Assembly: GCA_944472135.2 (NCBI GenBank)
Contig: OX235270.1
Location: forward strand, 122,465,842 to 122,529,841
Direction: 5' to 3'
DNA from: Trichobilharzia regenti
Lineage: Eukaryota > Platyhelminthes > Trematoda > Strigeidida > Schistosomatidae
DNA: 64,000 nt
Shown here: one piece after another, positions 42,128 through 51,249 of the stretch
How the letters are laid out: the number at the start of each line of letters is the position of its first letter
How positions within the stretch are numbered: position 1 is the stretch's first letter
Position numbers and translations under genes: made by a program
Notes under the pieces: model-generated
Told to the model about the DNA's origin: nothing
Seen by the model: only the letters and a program-made list of their open reading frames with translations
Database searches by the model: none

Positions 42128-42168
42128 GAGCTAGAAGAGAAAATTATCGAAAAGGATATTCTTTGCTC
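42128..42168 (+). ncRNA. PLE-type hammerhead, copy f
   Basis: GAGC, core TAGAAGA (two changes), GAAAATTATC, GAAA, helix III AAGG-ATAT-TCTT, U17, GCTC. Together with copy e it forms inverted arms of about 90-100 bp around the GIY-YIG fragment. Confidence 0.55.
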
Positions 42169-42299
42169 AGTTATTTTTTTCAAAATTTTGACTTTCACGA
42201 CGGAAACAGGAATCTTATTCTTCTCCTCAGGGATCCGAATATTCTGTACCGAGGAACTTTTCAATGAAGAAATATATCCAGAATACACTGAAGGCTACA

Positions 42300-42820
42300 T
42301 CACTAGTTAACAATGTACCGAATTGTGTGTATGCATGTGTGCTTTGTAGTATTTTAGCATGAAAGTGACCAGTTGCAGCATAATGAAAAATATTCAGTAA
42401 GTTTGAAAATATAACAAATAAAAAAGTAAGTTGTAGCAGGTTAGGCGACTGGGTAGTGATTCAATAAAATATGAAATTTTCTAAATTCCATAAATTCTTT
42501 TTCAGCTTTACCCACAGATATATTATTCACATATTAGGCTAACTGACGTATTTGCAAATAGATTTTTAGAAAATCATTATCTAATACAATATTTCCTGTT
42601 TATGGTGCTTGTACACAATGAGTTCAGATATTTTACCAATTCACATCTGTCTTAAACGACCCACATGATCACCTTTAACAATCTAAACTCAATTGAGAGT
42701 GCGTGGTGATGGTAGGTCGCCTAGCCTGGTGAACATATTGCAAAGCTGACTAATGGAATTTATTCAGCACTTAGGACTAAACAATATATCATAACAATGA
42801 TTCCTCTCCACTAGTCTACC
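42300..42820. other. Non-coding stretch
   Basis: No gene or repeat recognised. Confidence 0.4.
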
Positions 42821-43260
42821 AATGATGAAATCCTGTAACCAACCAAATCCCTACAAACCAACACTTAAATATCGATGAGATGCTCACTAGCGACTCGCCC
42901 TATTCAGGTAGGTAGTTACCTGGGGTTCCAGTAAGAAGTCATGATCAGTAGGGTGCAGCAGGTCGGGTGTGAGGACAAATACTTGCCGAAGACATTGACT
43001 AGTGGTCGCACTATGTCGTGAATTGGTAGAAGTTAGAATTTAAGGACCATTGGATCGGTTCCCAGTGGCTGAATGGTCTGCGTGCCAGCTCGCCTTGTAA
43101 CCAGGAGGTTCTGAGTTCGAATCCCGCAATATGGGTGCGTACTGCCGAGGTGGAGTCCCAAACTAGGACGGAGGAAACAGCTGTCCAGTACTGCCAGCTG
43201 GTTTTCCAATGGTTCTCCAACCGACATCAGCTCATGATGAAATCCTGTAGTCTAGCAATG
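42821..43260 (+). mobile_element. Sm-alpha SINE, full-length type
   Basis: It opens with the tail of a preceding unit (ATGATGAAATCCTGTAACC), then body (ATCGATGAGATGCTCACTAG, CTGGGGTTCCAGTAAGAAG, GAAGACATTGACTAGTGG), A-box region (CAGTGGCTGAATGGTCTGCG), B-box (GAGTTCGAATCCC), ribozyme and tail. It serves as the unbroken reference for the split copy at 30.4-31.1 kb. Confidence 0.85.
43137..43195 (+). ncRNA. Sm-alpha hammerhead ribozyme copy
   Basis: Stem I GTACTG/CAGTAC perfect, stem II GTCCC..GGAC kept, GAAAC, palindromic helix III ACAGCTGT and cleavage triplet GTC; but the core reads CCGAGGT and four extra bases precede GAAAC, so it is likely inactive. Confidence 0.6.
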
Positions 43261-44099
43261 AGTTTAACAGTTTATATGTGATTTTTTGTTGAATAAACTG
43301 ATTGAATTCAGATGTATCGGTCTAGAGAAATTTGTCAATTGAGTGACTGATATTCATTCTTACTTATTTTTTATTTTCCCATGAATAAACAACAAAGAGA
43401 AACTGTTTTTACTTTCGTCTCGTTATTTCTTGCTGACAATGTAACAAAATCTTCTATTTTGTATACTGTAACTTTAGTATGTATTTGAGTTTAAAATCTC
43501 CATACCCAATTGGTATGAATGTATCATTTGCAAACATATTTGCTAATAAAGGAAGAATAAAAAGAATTAAGGGGAATAATAACTGAGATTCTTGCAATTT
43601 TATTCAGAAAATAAATAAAGGAAACCGTAATCGAAGCATAAAATCACTCTGAAATCATGAATCATAACAATCCTTATTTCATACAATTCACTTACATTAG
43701 ATAAAACTGAAGAATTCCTCCAAAATTGTGACATCAAAATATTCTCTAGGAAATCAAATTCAGTAGTATAAAAAGAATTTCATTAAAGTAAGAAAATTTA
43801 CTGTTGACGATTCAGAGTTTATTTGTGTCCGCAAGATGAAATGTTCATACTGTGATGTATTGAGCATTGGGTAAACTCTTCGAGAAATCAGAATCGAAGA
43901 AGTGAACATCGTATAGCTTCTAAATTATTGAGAAATCCAATAAAACTTTTAACAACAGAAAATATTTCAGCCAATGGTTTTCTGGCTATAATATCTGAAG
44001 AAAGGATCTAAACTGATGTGGATAAAGTCGTGCAGGAAGAATTTTTCGAAATTTATAAAGAATACCTCATAGCAGAGGTATTTCACACAAAGTGAAAGT
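43261..44099. other. Non-coding stretch
   Basis: No gene or repeat recognised. Confidence 0.4.
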
Positions 44100-44700
44100 T
44101 AAATTCTTTGTTTAGTGGGTAACAAAGTCTTGTCGCTAAACAAAGACTCACAGTGGCAATTAATAGAATTTGCTATGCAGCTAAACCTATGTTCATGGAA
44201 AAAACGAGATCTGTGCTGTCCTGTAAACCCTCACAGCATTTGACCGATAGTGTTTATTAATTTACATGTGCGTGTGGACAAACGTGCATAGGGAGGACCC
44301 ATCGGTCTCTGCAGGTTAGGGTTACAGAATATTTCCGGAAGTGGCTGCAACAACAAATAGAAACGCCAAATACAACTGATCTCAGAAAATGATGTCCAAC
44401 ATTATCTATAGCGAAGAACATTATAGAGACGGGTCATTAGGTTGATTTCAGCAATGCCTATAAGCCCATATATAAAACAAGGCTGGGTTGCATGCTTAAA
44501 TCCGCTGAAGTCTTGACCATAAAAAGATTTAAACCTATCTTATGTGTCCGAAAGTTATTTGTTCTTACTTTAAACCTGCCTTGGTAATCCAATTTAGAAC
44601 CAAGGATCAATTTAATTCACAATATTTTTAAACCTCTTGTTTGCTTTGTTTTTTTTCTTTCTTACCCACACCTCTGCGTTATCCCCTCATCCATTATATG
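44100..44700 (+). pseudogene. PLE GIY-YIG and C-terminus, old copy
   Basis: FTCACGQTCIGRTHRSLQVR (near 44270), then AKNIIETGH and VDFSNAYKPIYKTRLGC, and the PLE C-terminal block EVLTIKRFKPILCVRKLFV-type sequence near 44510-44570. Frameshifts and stops throughout. Confidence 0.7.
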
Positions 44701-46215
44701 TGACCTCAACTTGTACACAGTCTGACCTGTTTTATAATTATTCATGCCTTCTTGCCTTCTATAAAACTGTGTATGACAAGTACGTGTGTGTTCAGAATGT
44801 CCAAAATAGGTTGCGCAAGTACATTACACGTTTCAGATAAACTACATCTCATTGTGTTATAGAAATTCATAATTGGAAATAATTGCTTTAAACTTCTTTC
44901 ACAAGTTGACACAGTGTTGACACGAATGTGTTAGACACTTGTCACTACAAAAACACATCCTGTTTTTATACCTTTTACACTTATCAAATCTGACAATGTG
45001 CACAGATTTGTTGTGCTTATCCTTCTCATTTGCTTGAAAATTCAGAATTACTTTATTTAGAAGAGTTTTTAGTCAACTCACAGTTTAACAGCAGGGTATC
45101 GTAAATTCCAGTTTACTGTTAGCAACAGAAGGCAAAGTACCAGCAAAAATAGCTAGGTTGCTTATACTATCGTTAATGTGAAGAGCTGGAAATCACTCAA
45201 GTCAAACAGTAGGGATTACTAGGCAGATTGAAGTTATCGAAATATCGCGCAGTCGGTTTACTTATTTGTAGTTGAGCTCTAAAGCAGTGTACCTATTTCG
45301 ACTCAACGCAAAGAATCAAATTTGTTTAAGCCACTCGAATTCCTGGTAATTACTTGGGAACACTGATAATGCATAATACGCGAGTTCATGTTGATTATTA
45401 GAAAACCAAACGGTTCCAACTACTACTGTTTCTTTTAAGAACCTTTTTCCATCCACTAGGTTAGAAGGGGAACACAAACATGAATCTTCGGAGTTTCAGT
45501 ATGACTCAGTGTCATTTTAACAGATTGAGACTGTAAGCATCATGCCCAACATTCCTTCTTTTCTGACCAGCGAATCAAACCCGGTGTCACGTGCATGATT
45601 AGTGAATATTCTATCATTGCACCAGTGACGTCTCTTTTCAAAACCTACGGCATTTAAATTACAATTTATGATTGTTTTGTCGCCATAAATAGTAGTGATG
45701 AATACAAGCAAAATACTGTGGTATAAGCGTTCATCTTTTTGTTAACCAAAACATTCCTTAAGTAATTTCTCTCCTCTTTTGAGTAAACAATGCAGTCAAA
45801 AGTAATAGAAATTCTTTTATAGGCATCAAACTGAAGTCACATGTGTACTAGAAGTCTAATAGATTCGATTAGATCATTTATGTTGACACTTATTTATTAG
45901 TGCTTGCAATTACATTGTCAATTTTATCATAGAGAGAAGTTTAAACTAGTCTCTACAAGTTCTTTACAAGGTAATCGATAAGCAATTTTCTATGTCAACT
46001 GGAAGAACAATAATTTCTTCAACCGGAAGAAACTCACTACAGTATTAGTCTCATTTTGATCTGTCATTTTCTTTTTATTATGTTTCCTTAGTATTATTAT
46101 TATCACTATTGTTTTTATTTTAAGCGGTTTTTGATATTACTTTACTTGTATCCTACGAAAATTCAACCTAATAATTTTCACAGTATAAAACACTGTCCAG
46201 TCCAGTAATGTTTTG
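44701..46215. other. Non-coding stretch
   Basis: About 1.5 kb without supported genes. Near 45530-45600 a weak SINE-C-like string occurs (CATGCCCAACATTCCTTC, then TCAAACCCGG), too short to call. Confidence 0.4.
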
Positions 46216-46225
46216 TTTGTCCATC

Positions 46226-46465
46226 TTGTTTTTATTCCCTTAGGTTCCCAGTGGAACATAGGGCTTCAAGCTACAGCTTCGAAGTTTCTGTAGCAGTTGT
46301 GTTTATTTTTACAGGATGGGGTTGCTAGCCTCATGCCCAACCTTTCCTCTTTACCAGCATTAGTTCTGGCTTAGCGAGGTAAAGGAAGAGTGCGTCAGCC
46401 GGGGATCGAACCCCGAACCACCGGCGTGGTTGGCGAGCATTCTACCACTGTGCCAATGACGCACA
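46226..46465 (-). mobile_element. SINE-C copy with 10-bp target duplication
   Basis: TTTGTCCATC occurs at 46216-46225 and 46466-46475. Minus-strand order: GTGCGTCATTGGCACAGTGG head, B-box GGTTCGATCCCCGG, GGTAAAGAGGAAAGG, CTAGCAACCCCATCC, AGCTTGAAGCCCTATGTTCC and an A-rich end. Confidence 0.9.
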
Positions 46466-46695
46466 TTTGTCCATCAGTCTTGTTAATTTTACACCCCTTT
46501 CTAAGATTTCTACACTTCTTGAGAGCATTTGAGTATTACACAACCTGTTTTCTTGCTGCTTAAAGTTTAACTATGCTTATGATAAAAAATATATCTCACT
46601 CTAAATGAGTATTCCTCGGGGGTGTTAATTCAAGCAGACATTAGTGTCAAGAACATTCGGCTCTTTAGAATAAAATCATTGCCCTTATAATATTC

Positions 46696-46880
46696 GTGCG
46701 TCGGTGGCTCAGTGGCTAGGACTCTCTACGATCATGTACATGGTCCGGGGTTCGATCCTCTGCCAACGCGCACCTGATATCTATGGTTGGCCTGCAAAAT
46801 TTTGGCTACCGATATCACATGGTGAAAATTCCATACTTGTACCAAAAATACAATGCGGAATCAAGCTGGAATAAAAAATA
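46696..46880 (+). mobile_element. SINE-B copy
   Basis: GTGCGTCGGTGGCTCAGTGG head, CATGTACATGG hairpin, B-box GGGTTCGATCC, then CACCTGATATCTATGGTTGG body and ACAATGCGGAATCAAGCTGG tail with A-run. The T-arm has a six-base loop instead of seven, so it is not a normal tRNA. Confidence 0.85.
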
Positions 46881-47394
46881 TGTTTTCTAGTGGGATAAAA
46901 CTAAGATTCCAGATCACTTCGTTTATTAGATAACTCGTTCGCAAAAACAGGGATGTTTAATAGATTTTATAAAAGCGCTATTTTTAGAATTACTACCAAA
47001 GTATACGATTTCTACCCTTATATCATAAAAAAGGGTTATTTGTGTAAGACGTGTTACATACATTAGTGGAAAGGCTGTAAAATTATTTCTGATCATGCAT
47101 TATAAGTGCATTTAGATTTAATTGATCTCATGATATTCCCAAGTGAAAGGGAAGCACTTTCAACAACGTTAAATCAAACTGAGAAGTATTAACTCTACAA
47201 GCATGAAGAGCAGTCTCACTGGGTATCATGTAGGTAACATCATTAATCAGCAAATCTCCATTAATGAAATAATAATAATAATAATAGAATTATTCTGAAA
47301 AAACGTTTTCATAGGTAGCACACAATTCTCAGCATGTTATATTACAAAGTATGCACTCCATGTATAGACTCTTCAAGTGATTTGTTTTCGCTAC
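46881..47394. other. Non-coding stretch
   Basis: No gene; an AAT microsatellite lies at about 47269-47287. Confidence 0.4.
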
Positions 47395-47655
47395 TTTCAT
47401 TCCGAATGGAACGTAAGGCTTCAAGCATTAGGCGTTCAAGTTTCAGGAGACGTGGAGTCGTTTTTAATAAGTAACGTTGCTAGCCTCACCTCCAAGACTT
47501 CCTCTTTTCCAGATTAACCTCGCCAGATACTAGCTTGCTAGGCTACTAGCTTACTAGTTTTCTCGCCGGTCCCAAGCCCGGGTAAAGAGGGAGGGTTGGG
47601 GCGTGGTGCTAGCAACTCCACCCCTGTAAAACAACCAAATCGCTACAGAAACTTC
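47395..47655. mobile_element. Head-to-head SINE-C pair
   Basis: The left arm (minus) runs from GGAACGTAAGGCTTCAAGC through GCTAGCCTCACC and CTTCCTCTTTTCCAG; the right arm (plus) runs from GGGTAAAGAGGGAGGGTTGG through GTGCTAGCAACTCC to GCTACAGAAACTTCAACG. The centre is filled by CTAGCTTACTAG-type short repeats and neither tRNA-like head remains. Confidence 0.7.
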
Positions 47656-47728
47656 AACGAATAAATATATTAAAAATTCTAAAAACATAAGCAATAGCCT
47701 TACTTTTCGCTGGAATCGGGGAAGTGAA

Positions 47729-49477
47729 ATGACGCAGGCTGGTGAAAGCCTTCGGGAAGCCAGTCAGCCGATGTGCCTTCTTTCGATGAAAGCAAAAGTA
47801 AGGATGGGTACCTGGAATGTTCGTACAATGTACGAAACTGGAAAGGCTGCCCAGATAGCCGCTGAAATGAGAAGGTACAGAATAGAAGTGTTGGGAATCT
47901 GCGAAAGCAGATGGAACGGAACTGGAAGGTGCCAACTACCTACTGGAGAGACAGTAATCTTTTCCGGCCACCCAGAGGACAACCACGAGCACACCGAGGG
48001 AGTGGCCATCATGATGTCACCAACAGCAACCAAAGCTCTCATGCAGTGGGAACCAATCTCCTCCAGGATAATGACAGCCAGGTTCAACTCAAAAGGAAGG
48101 AAAGTTACAGTCATTCAATGCTATGCGCCTACAAACGTCTCAGAACAAGAGAAGAAGGAGGCGTTCTACAGACAACTACAAGCAATAATGGACAACGTCC
48201 CAAATGGCGATATCAAAATCCTGATGGGCGACATGAATGCGAAGCTGGGACGAGACAACACAGGAAGAGAACTCACCATGGGTCGTGAGGCCCTCGGTGA
48301 AATGAACGACAATGGTGAACTCTTCTCAGACTTCTGCGCCTTCAATGATTTGGTGATTGGTGGCAGTGTGTTCAAACACAAGGATATACACAAGACGACA
48401 TGGATTTCACCAGATGGAAACACCAAAAACCAAATAGACTTCATCTCAATTTCAAGAAAGTGGAGACGGAGCCTACTGGACACAAGGTCAAGGAGAGGAG
48501 CAGATGTGGGTTCAGACCACTATCTAGTAGAAGGGACTTTCAAGGTGAAACTAAAAGCCTCGAGGATAGCTGGGGATAGGCCACAATGCAAGTTCAACAC
48601 TCAATTACTGAAGGACACAACCACAAAAGACACTTTCACTGCAACTGTCAGAGCAAAGCAGGAAACACTACGCGACATCACTGAAGAATCATGCGTGGAA
48701 GAACATTGGAAGTCTCTGAAGGCGATTCTCAACGAAACGTGTTCAACGGTTCTAGGAAGAAAGAAGAGACAAGACAAGGAATGGCTCTCAACGGACACTT
48801 GGAAATTAATAGAAGAGAGGAGAATGGTGAAAGAGAAAATGATTCAATGCAAGGACGGACAGGAGAAGGAGACGCTGAGCTCAACTTACAAAGCACTGGA
48901 CAAAGAAGTGAAGAAGAGTGCTAGGAAGGACAAAAGACGATTCTACGACAACCTCGCCACTGAAGCTGAGAAGGCAGCAGGCAAAAGGGACCTGAGGACA
49001 CTATATCAGATAACCAAATCTCTATCCGGGAAGAGATCAACACAAGCGAAACCTATAAAAGACAGCCAAGGGAACCCAATTACCAAGGAAGAAAAACAGA
49101 TTAAACAATGGGCGGATCACTTCAAAGGACTCTTGAACCGACCATCACCTGCAACCCGTCCAGAAATACCAACAACAGCGCGTACACAACTGCAAGTTGA
49201 CACCAATCCTCCAACGAGAGCTGAAGTCTTGAACGCAATCAAGCTTCTGAAAGCTGGAAAAGCAGCCGGACCAGATGGAATACCCCCTGAAGCACTGAAA
49301 GCGGACCCAGAGACGACAGCAGACATGCTGACTCCATTATTGCAAAAGGTCTGGAAGGAGGGAAAGGTGCCTACTGACTGGAGGAAAGGTTACCTCGTGA
49401 AACTACCAAAGAAGGGCGACTTAGGCCTCACTCTGCAAGAACTGGCGAGGAATCATGCTCCTATCGACGCCAAGTAA
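47729..49477 (+). CDS. RTE LINE ORF: AP-type endonuclease and RT N-terminal part
   Basis: 582 codons, though the natural start may be the internal Met before KAKVRMGTWNVRTM. APE endonuclease landmarks: GTWNVRTM (Asn), GICESRWNGTG (Glu), VIQCYAPTN, ILMGDMNAKLG (Asp/Asn), NQIDFI and GSDHYLV (Asp/His), all in the first 270 residues; it nicks the target DNA. A basic linker follows (KEWLSTDTWKLIEERR, KKSARKDKRRFYDN), then the start of the RT (AGKAAGPDGIPPEALK, PTDWRKGYLVKLPKKGD). The frame then slips: CKNWRGIMLLSTPSK continues in the next frame from about 49445. The endonuclease looks intact. Confidence 0.9.
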   Translation: MTQAGESLREASQPMCLLSMKAKVRMGTWNVRTMYETGKAAQIAAEMRRYRIEVLGICESRWNGTGRCQLPTGETVIFSGHPEDNHEHTEGVAIMMSPTATKALMQWEPISSRIMTARFNSKGRKVTVIQCYAPTNVSEQEKKEAFYRQLQAIMDNVPNGDIKILMGDMNAKLGRDNTGRELTMGREALGEMNDNGELFSDFCAFNDLVIGGSVFKHKDIHKTTWISPDGNTKNQIDFISISRKWRRSLLDTRSRRGADVGSDHYLVEGTFKVKLKASRIAGDRPQCKFNTQLLKDTTTKDTFTATVRAKQETLRDITEESCVEEHWKSLKAILNETCSTVLGRKKRQDKEWLSTDTWKLIEERRMVKEKMIQCKDGQEKETLSSTYKALDKEVKKSARKDKRRFYDNLATEAEKAAGKRDLRTLYQITKSLSGKRSTQAKPIKDSQGNPITKEEKQIKQWADHFKGLLNRPSPATRPEIPTTARTQLQVDTNPPTRAEVLNAIKLLKAGKAAGPDGIPPEALKADPETTADMLTPLLQKVWKEGKVPTDWRKGYLVKLPKKGDLGLTLQELARNHAPIDAK

Positions 49478-50804
49478 AATCCTGAGTCGCATCATCCTGG
49501 AGAGATTAAAGGACGCACTGGAGACAGAACTCCGACCAGAACAAGCTGGATTCAGGAAAGGCAAATCATGTACTGACCAAATTGCAACTCTACGCATCAT
49601 CATCACAGAACAAAGCATGGAATGGCAATCAAACCTCTACCTCAACTTTATAGACTTTGAGAAGGCCTTCGACAGCGTTGACCGTGAAGTAATTTGGAAA
49701 TTACTCGAGTACTACGGCGTACCCCAAATATTCATCAACCTTATTCAACAGCTGTACGACAACGGCACATGTCAAGTGATCCACAACGGAAAACTCAGCG
49801 AGGCGTTTGGAGTAAACACAGGAGTCAGACAAGGGTGCTTATTATCACCAATGATATTCCTAATTGTGGTGGACTGACTGGATTATGCGTCAGACAGTGG
49901 GAAACGAGAAGACAGGGATATCCTGGACCGACGTGAAGAACCTAGAAGACCTGGATTTCGCGAGTGGATGATTTATGTTTGATGTCACACAAAATCGAAG
50001 ACTTACAAGCGAAAACCGACAAACTGGTCGAAGAAGCAGCCGGTGAAGACAGGACTCCAGGTGAACATAGACAAGACGGAGGTGATGAAAATAACCAGCC
50101 AACAACAACAACAGCAACATCCAGGGTCAATCACCATCAACGGGATGGATTTGAAAGAGGTCACTTCATTCACTTATCTAGGGAGCATTTTCTCAACTAC
50201 AGGGGGAACGGACGAGGATGTCAAATCGAGAGAGAATCGGGTGGGCGAGAAACACATTCATCAACCTGAAAACAATCTGGAAATCTTCGTCAATCAGCAT
50301 CAACAACAAAATTTCGGATCTTCAATACAAACGTCAAGTCAGTCAGTTCTTCTATACGGGTCAGAAACTTGGCGGGAGTCACAAAGAATATTTCCAACAG
50401 CCTGTTGCAGACCTTTATCAACAACTGTCTTCGCTCTATACTGAAGATCAGATGGCCGGAAAGAATCACCAACAAGAAACTATGGGAACAAATAAAACAT
50501 GAACCAATCGCCCAACAAATATGCAGGAGAAAGTGGAGATGGATTGGACACTCGCTGAGGAGACCGCTGGGTGACATCGCGCGTCAGGCCCTCGAGTGGA
50601 ACACGAGAGAGAAGCGGCGAGTGGGACGTCAGTGCAAGGGTGACATGGGGGAGATCGTGTGAAGAGGAGTTGAAAGAGTATGGACTAACATGGGTGTGGG
50701 TGAAAAGTACAAGCAGAAGACAGAAGCAGAAGACAGAAGCAAGTGGAGACGTGCAGTTGAAGCCCTATGTTCCACTAGGAACCCAAGGGAGCAATAATAA
50801 ATAA
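49445..50804 (+). pseudogene. RTE LINE ORF: RT palm, thumb and C-terminus (frame-broken)
   Basis: RT continues with PEQAGFRKGKSCTDQ, LNFIDFEKAFDSVDRE (catalytic Asp) and GVRQGCLLSPMIFLIVVD. At 49868-49880 GACTGACTGG carries a 4-base duplication relative to the copy at 52.2 kb, giving a stop. The FADD box near 49957-49972 reads as RVDDLCL after a further shift. Then SFTYLGSIFSTTGGTDED, LLYGSETW, RWPERITNKKLWEQ and RRKWRWIGHSLRR in changing frames. Functions of the family: reverse transcription primed at the nick. This copy is inactive. Confidence 0.88.
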
Positions 50805-50839
50805 TAATAAGCTAGGAAATGTGTATAAGTGTTTCAGTA

Positions 50840-50903
50840 GTAAGTCGAATCCCAAACCACTTGTATGGTTGGCGACCATTCTATTCTTGTATTGCCGACA
50901 CAC
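50840..50903 (-). repeat. SINE head fragment
   Basis: Minus-strand GTGTGTCGGCAATACAAG, GTCGCCAACCATACAAGTGG: part of the SINE-B/SINE-C tRNA-like head only. Confidence 0.45.
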
Positions 50904-51249
50904 CAAATCATTATCTATTAGGCCACTGGATCCAGTAAATAAAAAATCGATAAAGTGACATTCAAGGCAATATTATTCCCTCTAAACCATCCTCTAATAA
51001 TCTGCAATGTTTTCGGCTTTAAAAGCGTCATAACCGCTAGTCAACAACACCTATTCGAAAATGGTCATGAGCGAGAAGTACGATTCGGGGATACAAATAG
51101 ATAATTAAAGTGACATTGTGACGGTAAAAGAAGATAGACTTAGTAAATTATTTGATTATGAACAATAAATTTTGTTCGAAACGTCGTCCAGTAAATAATA
51201 TTGTTTCACTGTGTGATACATCTAATAAACAAACTAAACTAGAAAGACT
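50904..51249. other. Non-coding stretch with PLE terminal hairpin
   Basis: Contains at 51150-51187 GAACA, AATAAATT, TGTTC followed by GAAACGTC, the same hairpin as at 19062. No gene. Confidence 0.5.

Larger units (their letters stand above)
47690..50815 (+). mobile_element. RTE-type LINE (Perere-3/SR-like), nearly full length
   Basis: Endonuclease and RT in one polyprotein of RTE order, with a 3' tail GAAGCCCTATGTTCCACTAG followed by AAT-triplet repeats at 50790-50812. The first 582 codons are open; the second part has several frame breaks. Three shorter relatives in the window share its tail. Confidence 0.9.

Noticed and set aside
44637..44840. Short open frame with a hydrophobic start resembling a signal peptide
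   Set aside because: It lies in the tail of a decayed PLE and has no family resemblance or splice context.
47729..49477. The long open frame as a host DNA-repair endonuclease
   Set aside because: The AP-endonuclease-like motifs are followed in frame by an RTE-type reverse transcriptase start and the LINE tail, so it is a retroelement.
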